A stretch of DNA of 20,031 bases from SMXL01 sp964527795. Its GTDB lineage: Bacteria; Bacteroidota; Rhodothermia; Rhodothermales; UBA10348. Of the stretch, positions 12,840 through 20,031 are shown piece by piece. Both the position numbers and the translations under genes were made by a program. The stretch lies in the NCBI GenBank assembly GCA_964527795.1, contig CAZGOS010000029.1, positions 1 through 20,031 on the forward strand, in the 5' to 3' direction. The notes under the pieces are model-generated. The model searched no databases. It was not told the origin of the DNA and saw only the letters and a list, made by a program, of their open reading frames with translations. Within the stretch, counting starts at the first letter, position 1; every line of letters begins with the position of its first letter.

Positions 12840-15707
12840 ATGACCCGCTCAATCAAGCGAATCACTTCGATTGTACCCAGAATCTGTTTGGTGATTTTTC
12901 TTCCGGCTTTTCTGATGTCGACAGCCTACGGGCAGACGATCACCGGAAATGTCACGGATTCCGATGGAGGCCTTCCGATGGCGGGCGCCACTGTCAGTGT
13001 CGTTGATGCGTCCGGAGGACACGTTACCGGTGCAGCTACGGATCTTGATGGTCAATACACCCTGGAAGTCGGGACCAGTGGCACATTCACGGTCATTGCC
13101 CGGTTTGTCGGCTATCAGGAAGCTACTGAGTCCGTTTCGCTTTCGTCCGGCCAGACGCTAACGCTCAATTTTGTAATGAGCCAGACCGGCTTTGAACTGA
13201 ATACGGTTGTTATAACGTCATCCAGAAGGCAGGAAAAAGCCCTCGATGCACCGGCTTCCGTCTCGGTTCTGAATGCGAGAGATATCCAGAAGAGCGTCGG
13301 CACGTCTTCGGCTGAGGCCCTGCGTACGACCACGGGCGTCGATATGGCGCAAACCGGAATTGACCGGCGTGAAATCGTTCTTCGCGGGTTTAATAACGCT
13401 TTTTCCGGTGCAGCGTACGTGCTCACGGATTATCGGCAGGCAGCCGCACCATCCCTTGCCGTCAATCTCTATTCGATCATGCCGAATATGAACATCGACG
13501 TGGATCGTATCGAAGTAGTTCGGGGCCCGGGATCGGCGCTGTATGGAGCCGGTGTTGACGCCGGCGTCATCCATTTCATTTCAAAAGATCCATTCACGCA
13601 TCCAGGAACCACGATTTCCGTCAGCGGTGGCGAACGATCGCTTTTTGGTGCGCAGTTCCGACACGCTGGTGTAGCCGGTGCCAAGAGCAACATTGGCTAC
13701 AAAATTACCGGGATGTACGGCCGCGCCAACGACTGGGAACTGGATCCCGAAAACGCCGAAGATGCCATCCAGATCACGCAGGATCGCCTGACCGAAGGCA
13801 CGGCGAGTGTGCGCGATAACGAGTACGATAAATTTAACGTAAACGGCACACTGGAATACCGGTTCGGGCCGAATCGGGCACTTATTGCGAATGGCGGATA
13901 CTCAGAGTTCAGCGCTTCCGTGCTGTCCGGAATCGGCACGCTCCAGGCTGTCGGTTTCGGCTATTCGTACGGTCAGCTTCGCCTGCAGATCGACAATTTC
14001 TTTGCCCAGGTCTACGTCAATAAGAATTCAGCCGGAGACTCATTCGTCTATGGGCTCGATATCGATCCGATCGGCGGAGACGGCATACACGACGTTGTCG
14101 TCGACAAAGGCACTCTCTACAACGCGCAGGCCCAATACGATGCAACGCTCGCAGATGGCCGTCAGGAGTTTATTCTGGGCGTTGACCTGGAATTCACGCG
14201 ACCGGATACGGAAGGCACCATCAACGGTCGCAACGAAGACCATGACGAGATCTCGGAATACGGGGTGTACATGCAGTCCATGACTCAGATTACGCCACAA
14301 CTGCGCTTGACACTCGCCGCTCGCGGGGATTACAACAATGTACAGGAAAACTTCGCGATTTCACCAAGAGCTGCGCTCGTCTTCTCGCCGAGCCCGGGGC
14401 ACTCCTTCCGCGCCACGTACAATCGGGCTTTCAGCTCACCGTCATCGAACTCGAACTTCCTGGATATCGTCGCAGGCGGAATCCCCGGCTCCGACATTCT
14501 CATTCGCGGAAGGGGCTCGGCAAACGGGTTTACGTGGGAACGGAATTCGGCGTTTGAAGCATTTGCGGGTACGGATCTCGTTGCAACGAGCCTGAATCCT
14601 GCGGCCCTTGGAGCGCCCACACCGGCCGGCCTGCCGCTGGATGCTACCTATGCCTCCGTGTATGCCGGGTTGGCAGCCATCCCAATTCCACAGATGACGG
14701 CGATTCTGAACCAGAACGGAATCCCCGTGGATCAGGCAACGACGGCCCAGTTGGTCGGGCTCTTGTCACCTGCGGGCGGAACAAACGTGTCCGGCTTCTC
14801 GAGAGGACTCCTGGGTATACTCAACCTGACGACACTCCAACCTGATTTTGTCAACGATCTTGTGCCGACCGCGCCGCTGAAGCGGTCTATATCCGAGACG
14901 TTCGAGGTTGGTTATAAGGGATTGTTCTCAGACCGGGTGCTTTTTGCGGTCGACGCCTATTACACGCGAAAGAAAGACTTCATCGGCCCTCTGATCATGC
15001 AGACGCCTTTCGTATTCGTGCCGACGTTGTCGACCGACCTGACCGCTGCGATCGCTACCGGGGTTGCAGGAAATGCACCGCTGGCCGGCGCCCTGGGTCT
15101 GTTCGGAGTATCTCCTGAGGCCGTAGCCGGATTGATTGTCGGCCTGGCCGGCGGCGCATTGCCGGACGCTTCAACCCCGGTCGCCATCGTGCAGCCAGTG
15201 GAAAACAACCCGGGTCTTGGCAAGACGCCCGAACTCATGCTTTCATACCGCAACTTCGGTGAAGTGGATTTCTTCGGTGTAGACGCATCGGTCCAGATCA
15301 TGGCCACGGACGCCCTGAATGTGTTCGGCAACGTCTCGTTTGTATCCGACGATTTTTTCGACGCCGCCGAACTGAATGAAGCCGGTACGGAGCTGGAGCT
15401 GGCTCTGAATGCTCCTGCCTTCAAATTCCGGGCAGGATTCGACTACACCCTGCCGTCCGGTTTCTCGTTCAATGCCGCAGGACGTTATTCCGACGAGTTC
15501 CCGATTCTGTCCGGACCGTACGTCGGAACACTCAACAGCTACTTCCTTCTGGACGTGGGCATCGGTTACGACCTCGATCAGTACGCGCGCGGTTTGCGAA
15601 TCGACGTCGGCGTTTCGAACGTCATGGACGACCTGCATCGTGAGTTCATTGGCGCACCGCAACTCGGGCGTTTGGCGATTGCGCGCGTCACCTACAGCGT
15701 GAGATAG
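12840..15707 (+). CDS. TonB-dependent outer-membrane receptor with carboxypeptidase-regulatory-like N-domain
   Basis: This 955-residue protein starts with a signal peptide (1-31). A carboxypeptidase-regulatory-like domain follows (about 32-115, TITGNVTDSDGGLPMAGATV). Then come a plug domain (about 130-250, including IDVDRIEVVRGPGSALYGAG) and a long beta-barrel to the C-terminus (LAIARVTYSVR). TVVITSSRR near 122-130 lies where TonB boxes are found. Such receptors import large or scarce substrates across the outer membrane using TonB-ExbBD energy. No SusD-like lipoprotein is beside it, so it is not a standard SusCD pair. Two Ala/Gly/Pro-rich insertions (about 577-650 and 732-780) interrupt the barrel and look like long hydrophobic loops. 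The substrate is unknown; the two exported amidohydrolases upstream suggest amino-acid derivatives or peptides, which is inference only. A terminator follows. Confidence 0.9.
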   Translation: MTRSIKRITSIVPRICLVIFLPAFLMSTAYGQTITGNVTDSDGGLPMAGATVSVVDASGGHVTGAATDLDGQYTLEVGTSGTFTVIARFVGYQEATESVSLSSGQTLTLNFVMSQTGFELNTVVITSSRRQEKALDAPASVSVLNARDIQKSVGTSSAEALRTTTGVDMAQTGIDRREIVLRGFNNAFSGAAYVLTDYRQAAAPSLAVNLYSIMPNMNIDVDRIEVVRGPGSALYGAGVDAGVIHFISKDPFTHPGTTISVSGGERSLFGAQFRHAGVAGAKSNIGYKITGMYGRANDWELDPENAEDAIQITQDRLTEGTASVRDNEYDKFNVNGTLEYRFGPNRALIANGGYSEFSASVLSGIGTLQAVGFGYSYGQLRLQIDNFFAQVYVNKNSAGDSFVYGLDIDPIGGDGIHDVVVDKGTLYNAQAQYDATLADGRQEFILGVDLEFTRPDTEGTINGRNEDHDEISEYGVYMQSMTQITPQLRLTLAARGDYNNVQENFAISPRAALVFSPSPGHSFRATYNRAFSSPSSNSNFLDIVAGGIPGSDILIRGRGSANGFTWERNSAFEAFAGTDLVATSLNPAALGAPTPAGLPLDATYASVYAGLAAIPIPQMTAILNQNGIPVDQATTAQLVGLLSPAGGTNVSGFSRGLLGILNLTTLQPDFVNDLVPTAPLKRSISETFEVGYKGLFSDRVLFAVDAYYTRKKDFIGPLIMQTPFVFVPTLSTDLTAAIATGVAGNAPLAGALGLFGVSPEAVAGLIVGLAGGALPDASTPVAIVQPVENNPGLGKTPELMLSYRNFGEVDFFGVDASVQIMATDALNVFGNVSFVSDDFFDAAELNEAGTELELALNAPAFKFRAGFDYTLPSGFSFNAAGRYSDEFPILSGPYVGTLNSYFLLDVGIGYDLDQYARGLRIDVGVSNVMDDLHREFIGAPQLGRLAIARVTYSVR

Positions 15708-15732
15708 GAATCTTCATCGGTGGTTTTGGCAT

Positions 15733-15775
15733 AAGAGGGCGGGCGTGCACGGAGCAGGTCCGCCCTCTCTATTTG
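15733..15775 (+). terminator. Intrinsic terminator after the TonB receptor gene
   Basis: AGAGGGCGG (15734-15742) and CCGCCCTCT (15760-15768) are exact reverse complements, and a G-U and a C-G pair extend the stem inward over a ~13-base loop. CTATTTG follows, a short T-run. It starts 26 bases after the stop codon and separates the receptor gene from the nuo operon. Confidence 0.7.
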
Positions 15776-15843
15776 ACCAATCTTCAACCCCGAATGCTTT
15801 GACTTGAGTAGTAAGAGTGGCTAGCTTCAGTCGCGCTAAACAC

Positions 15844-15987
15844 AGACGCAACCGGAGAAGCAATCTGAGAAGCAANNNNNNNNNNNNNNNNNNNNNNNNN
15901 NNNNNNNNNNNNNNNNNNNNNNNNNNNNNNNNNNNNNNNNNNNNNNNNNNNNNNNNNNNNNNNNNNNNNNNNNNNAGAGGCAATCTG
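15844..15987. repeat. Degenerate 12-bp tandem repeat interrupted by the scaffold gap
   Basis: In one register the flanks of the gap read AGACGCAACCGG (15844-15855), AGAAGCAATCTG (15856-15867), AGAAGCAA (15868-15875), then the gap, then AGAGGCAATCTG (15976-15987). These are imperfect copies of a 12-base unit close to AGAAGCAATCTG. The array probably continues within the unknown bases, and this would explain why assembly failed here. Its true copy number cannot be seen. Confidence 0.6.
15876..15975. other. Assembly gap of 100 N
   Basis: Exactly 100 undetermined bases, the usual placeholder for a scaffold join of unknown size. It lies between the TonB receptor terminator and nuoA, so a nuo promoter or even a small gene may be missing. 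The flanks (15708-15875 and 15976-16040) show no gene; a TTGACT at 15799-15804 lacks a convincing -10. Open frames drawn across the gap should not be trusted. Confidence 0.97.
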
Positions 15988-16040
15988 AATCGTGTAGATC
16001 AGGCGATCACAGTCGAACGGGAAATTCGGGTTTTACACAC

Positions 16041-16412
16041 ATGTTCGCAGAATACGGTCCCTTTTTCATGCAGCTAGGCCTGGGCGTGGTCCTGGCTTTT
16101 GCATTTCTGAAGGGAGCAGCCTTACTGGGACCTCGACGTCCCAATCGCATCAAGAACAAACCGTACGAAAGCGGAATGGACCCGATCGGATCTGCGCGGG
16201 AACGATATTCCGTCAAGTTTTATCTCGTGGCCATGATCTTCATCGTTTTCGACGTGGAGGTTGTTTTCCTGTATCCGTGGGCCGTCAGCTTTCAGGATTT
16301 TCTTGAAGCTGGAGTAGGGCTCGAGATGCTGGGTATCGTGACGCTGTTTATCATAATCCTGGCGATCGGATTGTTATACGATATCAAGAAAGGAGGGCTG
16401 GAATTCGACTGA
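16041..16412 (+). CDS. nuoA: NADH-quinone oxidoreductase subunit A
   Basis: NuoA is a small membrane subunit of proton-pumping complex I near the quinone site and its mobile loop. The 123-residue product has three membrane segments (about 8-29, 60-82 and 96-114). Between the first two lies the family signature YESGMDPIGSARERYSVKFY (42-61), followed by the conserved acidic pair D71/E73 in IVFDVEVVFLYPWA. The ATG at 16041 gives the usual N-terminus. It is first in a run of nuo genes in the standard order A-B-C-D-E-F. A 61-base space separates it from nuoB. The promoter is not visible and may lie under the gap. Confidence 0.97.
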   Translation: MFAEYGPFFMQLGLGVVLAFAFLKGAALLGPRRPNRIKNKPYESGMDPIGSARERYSVKFYLVAMIFIVFDVEVVFLYPWAVSFQDFLEAGVGLEMLGIVTLFIIILAIGLLYDIKKGGLEFD

Positions 16413-16473
16413 CGGCCGACCGACCGATTCGGTCCGGCTACCGAGAACCAAACCAATTCCGATCGGCTGATTC

Positions 16474-17058
16474 ATGGAACAGGGCAGTGCATTCAATCAA
16501 GGTTATCTGACGACGCGCGTGGACGCAGTCGTGAACTGGGCGCGCTCCAACTCACTCATGCCGATGCCGATGGGCCTTGCCTGTTGCGCCATCGAAATGA
16601 TGGCGTTCGCAGCACCCAAGTACGACGTCGCCCGTTTCGGCAGCGAAGCGATGCGATTCTCACCGAGGCAGGCCGATCTGATGATTGTTGCAGGTTGGGT
16701 CACGTATAAGATGGCACACACGATTCGACGGATCTGGGATCAAATGGCGGATCCGAAATGGGTGATCGCCATGGGTGCCTGTGCGTCGAGCGGGGGCATG
16801 CATCGCTGTTATGGCGTCGTGCAGGGCTGCGACAATTTTCTGCCCGTTGACGTCTACGTCCCGGGCTGCCCTCCCCGACCGGAGGCGCTCATTCACGCCC
16901 TCATGGATATTCAGGAGAAAATTCGGAACGAGTATTCGATTGCCCAGGACAACGCCGTAGGTGAAAAACATGGAGCTATTCTTCCGGCTGCGCCCAAGAT
17001 CATCACCCCGGACGGCGAGTCCGTAATATCACCCGATCGACTCTACGGCCAGGAATAA
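16474..17058 (+). CDS. nuoB: NADH-quinone oxidoreductase subunit B
   Basis: NuoB carries iron-sulphur cluster N2, the last electron carrier before quinone, in the peripheral arm of complex I. The four N2 ligands are all present: tandem C37/C38 in GLACCAIEMM, C103 in GACASSGG and C132 in VPGCPPRP. The spacing equals that of the Thermus enzyme. The 194-residue length is normal, with a ~35-residue C-terminal tail after the conserved core (about 155 on). There is no strong Shine-Dalgarno before the ATG at 16474. It is followed 20 bases later by nuoC. Confidence 0.97.
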   Translation: MEQGSAFNQGYLTTRVDAVVNWARSNSLMPMPMGLACCAIEMMAFAAPKYDVARFGSEAMRFSPRQADLMIVAGWVTYKMAHTIRRIWDQMADPKWVIAMGACASSGGMHRCYGVVQGCDNFLPVDVYVPGCPPRPEALIHALMDIQEKIRNEYSIAQDNAVGEKHGAILPAAPKIITPDGESVISPDRLYGQE

Positions 17059-17078
17059 ATCGCTAAGCATGTCCTCTC

Positions 17079-17765
17079 ATGTCGACTGAAAAAAAACCTG
17101 CTCCGCCGGAAACGCTGCCGTTCCTGTTTACTCCTGTCGAAACAGCGGAAGATTCGCCTGCACGTGAGAATCCGCACATTAAGAAGACCACGGATGTCCA
17201 CGAGACCGTTGAAAAATTGGGGGAATCTTTCGGGCAGTCCCTGCTGGATATCACGGTCTACGCCGGTGAGCAGACGATCCTGGTCGACCGGAATCGAATC
17301 GTGGAAATCGCCGAGTATCTGAAATCCGAACTGGGCTACAGTTACCTGGCCGACCTCGGAGGCATCGATCGTTTTACGGAAGAGGATCGCTACGAGGTTT
17401 TTTACAACCTCGTTTCCATCGAGAAGGGAAAACGATTGCGTCTCAAAATCCGTGTGGACGAGGAATCAATGTCGGCACCGTCTGTTACGAGCGTCTACAG
17501 AGCGGCCGACTGGAACGAGCGCGAGTGTTACGATATGTTCGGCATTCGATTCGACGGACATCCGGACATGCGTCGCATGTTTATGCCGGAAGACTTTGAG
17601 TACCATCCACTCCGGAAAGAATTCCCGCTTCTTGGCGTGCCCGGTTCGCTTCCGCTTCCACCTCAGACTCCGGAAGCCGGGTTGACAATGGATCCCTTCC
17701 CGGCTGCTCACGGCTCCAGGCCGGTGAAGAGTTTTGAAGAGGAGGAATCCCGGGCAGATCGATAG
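17079..17765 (+). CDS. nuoC: NADH-quinone oxidoreductase subunit C
   Basis: NuoC (30-kDa subunit) is a structural part of the connecting arm of complex I, next to NuoD near the quinone cavity. The signature ADWNERECYDMFGIRFDGHP is at residues 143-162, and HPLRKEFPL at 176-184. The 228-residue product carries a Pro-rich N-terminal extension of about 40 residues before the conserved domain, and a C-terminal tail ending in acidic residues. It is separate from nuoD, unlike the fused NuoCD of E. coli. The ATG at 17079 is used; an ATG at 17069 is in another frame. nuoD begins 30 bases after its stop. Confidence 0.96.
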   Translation: MSTEKKPAPPETLPFLFTPVETAEDSPARENPHIKKTTDVHETVEKLGESFGQSLLDITVYAGEQTILVDRNRIVEIAEYLKSELGYSYLADLGGIDRFTEEDRYEVFYNLVSIEKGKRLRLKIRVDEESMSAPSVTSVYRAADWNERECYDMFGIRFDGHPDMRRMFMPEDFEYHPLRKEFPLLGVPGSLPLPPQTPEAGLTMDPFPAAHGSRPVKSFEEEESRADR

Positions 17766-17795
17766 ACTGACGAAACCGAGCGCAAAACGAAATAT

Positions 17796-19109
17796 ATGAG
17801 CCTCATCGAAAATATTGACTTCAAAGAGACGCTCCAGTTCTGGCCGCGACACAACGAAGCGCTGTACAAACGACTTGAAAGCAAACACGCCTGGCTGGAA
17901 GTACGAAATCGCGGCAATGGCGAAGAGCAGACCGATCCGCTCGACAATGAAATGGTGCTCAATATCGGCCCGCAGCACCCGGCCACCCACGGAGTTTTGA
18001 GGTGTGCCGTTAAGCTGGACGGGGAGACCATTGAACAATGTGTACTCGATATCGGCTTTCTCCATCGTGGACTTGAAAAGTTGGCAGAATCGAAGACGTA
18101 TCAGGAATTCATGCCGTACACCGACCGCATGGATTACCTGGCCCCGTACGGCAACAATGTTGGCTGGTGTCTGGCGGTTGAGAAATTGGCCGGTTTCGAA
18201 GTGCCGGAACGTGCCCAGTGGATTCGCATGATCATGAGCGAACTGGCACGCATTTCTTCCCATCTGCTCTGGATGGGTGTCGCGCTCATGGATGCCGGGG
18301 CAGTATCGCTATTTCTCTGGACGTTTCAGTACCGCGAAGACCTCTACAAGATATTCGATGAGGTTGCCGGCGCCCGCCTTACGGTCTCCCACAGCCGGAT
18401 TGGTGGATTGGCGACCGATATCAGCGACTCGAGTCTGGCCCTTATTCTCGATTTCTGCGAGTTTTTCCCCGTGGCGGTCGCAGAATGGGAGAAACTGCTG
18501 AACCGGAATCGCATCTGGATCGACCGGGCGGCAGGGGTTGGCACGCTAACGGCTGAAGAGGTGATCGAACTGGGCATGACCGGGCCGAACCTTCGGGCCT
18601 CAGGCGTCGACTATGACATTCGTCGTTTCGAGCCGTATCTGAAGTACGATGAGGTTGATTTCAATATTCCTATTCGTACAGAAGGCGATTCGCTTGCGCG
18701 GTACTTCGTGCGCATGGACGAAATGAAGGAAAGCATCAAGATCATCAAACAGTGCATCGACAAACTTCCCGACGGCCCTATTCGCACGGACGATGCAAAA
18801 CGTGCCTATCCATCGAAGGATGAGGTGTATTACTCGATGGAGGGGCTCATTCACGACTTTATGATTACCGATACCGGCATCTGTCCACCTAAAGGCGCTG
18901 CCGTCTACCACGCCGTCGAGGCGGCCAAAGGAGAACTCGGTTTTTTCCTGCAGTCGGACGGCACGGGCAGTCCCTGGCGAGTGCGCTTGAACGCCCCCAG
19001 CTTTTCAAATGTACAAGGCCTCGAGTACATGCTCGAAGGCGCTATGATGGGTGACATGGTCGTGATGATTGGATCGATTGATCCCGTTCTCGGCGAAGCA
19101 GACAAATAG
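17796..19109 (+). CDS. nuoD: NADH-quinone oxidoreductase subunit D
   Basis: NuoD (49-kDa subunit) forms much of the quinone-binding cavity. The loop GPQHPATHG (58-66, with H61 and H65) and Y114 in YTDRMDYLAP match residues that contact the quinone head group in Thermus Nqo4. FLHRGLEKLAES (88-99) and the C-terminal GDMVVMIGSIDPVLGEADK are also family hallmarks; the latter is the usual end, with D in the place corresponding to the [NiFe]-hydrogenase large-subunit ligand region. At 437 residues it is longer than Thermus Nqo4, with about 27 extra residues before the HPATH loop. It stands as a separate gene. A 53-base space with a GAGGAGG precedes nuoE. Confidence 0.97.
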   Translation: MSLIENIDFKETLQFWPRHNEALYKRLESKHAWLEVRNRGNGEEQTDPLDNEMVLNIGPQHPATHGVLRCAVKLDGETIEQCVLDIGFLHRGLEKLAESKTYQEFMPYTDRMDYLAPYGNNVGWCLAVEKLAGFEVPERAQWIRMIMSELARISSHLLWMGVALMDAGAVSLFLWTFQYREDLYKIFDEVAGARLTVSHSRIGGLATDISDSSLALILDFCEFFPVAVAEWEKLLNRNRIWIDRAAGVGTLTAEEVIELGMTGPNLRASGVDYDIRRFEPYLKYDEVDFNIPIRTEGDSLARYFVRMDEMKESIKIIKQCIDKLPDGPIRTDDAKRAYPSKDEVYYSMEGLIHDFMITDTGICPPKGAAVYHAVEAAKGELGFFLQSDGTGSPWRVRLNAPSFSNVQGLEYMLEGAMMGDMVVMIGSIDPVLGEADK

Positions 19110-19162
19110 GTGGTTGATTTACACCGGCAAAAAGCAGTAAGAAGAGTCTATCTAGAGGAGGA

Positions 19163-19837
19163 ATGACCGACTTCATCAAAGACCCCGTCGTTACGATGCC
19201 CGACCGGAAACCGGATCCGGTCTTCGACAAAACTCAACTGTTTTTCAGCGATGATGAAAAACAGCAGATCGAGCGGTGGAAAAGTCAGTATCCGACGGTC
19301 GACGGAGCAATCATGAGGGCGCTCTGGCTGGCGCAGGAAAAGTTCAGTTTCCTGCCCCCCGAGGTCATTCAGCTTGCGGCCGAGGAGGTGGGTATTCCTT
19401 ACGCCAGAGCATATGGGGTGGCCACTTTCTATACGCAGTATTTCAAAGAGAAGAAGGGCAAATACGTGCTGGACGTATGCACATGTTTCTCGTGCCAACT
19501 CTGCGGTGGCTACGATATGCTGCACTACCTCGAAGCGAAGCTGGGCGTACATTCGGGAGAGACGTCGCAAGATGGACTGTTCACGATTCAGGAGGCGGAA
19601 TGTCTCGGCGCATGTGGTTCTGCGCCGCTTCTTCAGGTCACGAACGGCCCCTATGTGATGGACCTGACCCGCGAAAAAGTAGACGCCCTCCTGGACGCTT
19701 TGCGAGACGACAGAATACCCGGTTTCACTTCTGTTACGCTCCCTCAAGACGAAGACGAACTCGGCGGAAACAGGCGATCGGACGCGCATGAAACACAGAC
19801 GTATAGCGCGCGACCGGTATCCGAATCGATCAGATAA
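19163..19837 (+). CDS. nuoE: NADH-quinone oxidoreductase subunit E
   Basis: NuoE (24-kDa subunit) holds the [2Fe-2S] cluster N1a in a thioredoxin-like fold beside the NADH site of NuoF. Cluster ligands are C106 and C111 (VCTCFSC) and C147 and C151 (ECLGACGSAP). C108 and C114 are additional cysteines in the same loop. The 224-residue length includes a hydrophilic C-terminal tail of about 40 residues, longer than in many homologues. A strong GAGGAGG stops only one base before the ATG at 19163, tighter than usual; an in-frame ATG at 19196 is an alternative that would remove 11 residues. nuoF begins 45 bases after the stop. Confidence 0.95.
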   Translation: MTDFIKDPVVTMPDRKPDPVFDKTQLFFSDDEKQQIERWKSQYPTVDGAIMRALWLAQEKFSFLPPEVIQLAAEEVGIPYARAYGVATFYTQYFKEKKGKYVLDVCTCFSCQLCGGYDMLHYLEAKLGVHSGETSQDGLFTIQEAECLGACGSAPLLQVTNGPYVMDLTREKVDALLDALRDDRIPGFTSVTLPQDEDELGGNRRSDAHETQTYSARPVSESIR

Positions 19838-19882
19838 CAGATTGCAGCGCAAACCGATTAACGGGAAAAAGCAAACAACCGG

Positions 19883-20031
19883 ATGGAATCGAAAAGCACA
19901 GGACCGTTCAAAGCGGGCGATTGGCGCAACTATGAGCGTGTTCTGCTCCCGGGTGTGAAAGACTTGCACCGTCTGGATGTATACGAAGCGGAGGGCGGAT
20001 ACGGCGCACTTCGTGACGTGCTTGCATCCGA
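19883..20031 (+). CDS. nuoF: NADH-quinone oxidoreductase subunit F, N-terminal part (cut by window end)
   Basis: An open frame from the ATG at 19883 to the right edge encodes the first 49 residues, beginning MESKSTGPFKAGDWRNYERV. The stretch RLDVYEAEGGYGALRDVL matches the conserved NuoF N-terminus, which precedes the FMN- and NADH-binding domain. NuoF oxidises NADH and passes electrons through FMN to the iron-sulphur chain. FMN-binding and [4Fe-4S] motifs lie beyond the window. Gene order after nuoE supports the call. Confidence 0.9.
   Translation, partial: MESKSTGPFKAGDWRNYERVLLPGVKDLHRLDVYEAEGGYGALRDVLAS

Noticed and set aside
15714..16077. Open frames on both strands crossing the N gap
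   Set aside because: They exist only because N codons contain no stops; the flanks show a repeat and no protein-like sequence.
1..20031. CRISPR arrays, insertion sequences, tRNA genes, phage genes
   Set aside because: I looked for regular spaced repeats, transposase-like frames with terminal repeats, and tRNA cloverleafs, and saw none.

Overview
The window comes from a bacterium of the Bacteroidota/Rhodothermota side of the tree; a Rhodothermia-like lineage is my best guess. Three things point there: a C-terminal type IX secretion (T9SS) sorting domain on a choice-of-anchor B protein, a TonB-dependent receptor with an N-terminal carboxypeptidase-regulatory-like domain, and a 14-subunit-style complex I operon that includes nuoE and nuoF. 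The DNA is moderately GC rich. The few promoters I can read look sigma-70-like (TTGACA/TTGTAA with TATTAT), not the classical Bacteroidetes TAnnTTTG type. Genus-level placement would need the rest of the 16S gene.

Layout. (1) 1-591: the 5' end of a 16S rRNA gene on the minus strand, running off the left edge, then its leader and a near-consensus promoter. (2) 592-1353: a membrane-anchored triple-PASTA protein, convergent with the next cluster and separated from it by one base. (3) 1355-3724, minus strand: tmk, fur, a small exported FN3-like protein and pyrR, with an intrinsic terminator directly before pyrR. (4) 3798-6300, plus strand: a TPR protein with its own promoter and strong terminator, then a DUF368 (PopT-like) polytopic membrane protein. 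(5) 6346-7953, minus strand: a secreted choice-of-anchor B protein with a T9SS tag. (6) 8137-15707, plus strand: a short-chain dehydrogenase, two tandem exported D-aminoacylase-type amidohydrolases and a large TonB-dependent receptor, then a terminator. (7) 15708-16040: an intergenic region with a 100-N scaffold gap sitting inside a degenerate 12-bp tandem repeat. (8) 16041-20031: nuoA-B-C-D-E and the start of nuoF, encoding proton-pumping NADH:quinone oxidoreductase; the operon continues off the right edge.

How the genes may work together. Most of the window is housekeeping (rRNA, dTMP synthesis, iron/zinc regulation, lipid-carrier recycling, respiration). The accessory part is 9195-15707. 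Two exported amidohydrolases next to an outer-membrane receptor suggest periplasmic breakdown and uptake of N-acylated (possibly D-) amino acids or related amides. The first of the pair lacks most of the usual metal-binding residues while the second keeps them. I see no CRISPR array, insertion sequence, tRNA or phage gene, and no clear new multi-gene system. The altered amidohydrolase, the unusual insertions in the receptor, and the repeat hidden under the gap are the most worthwhile leads.
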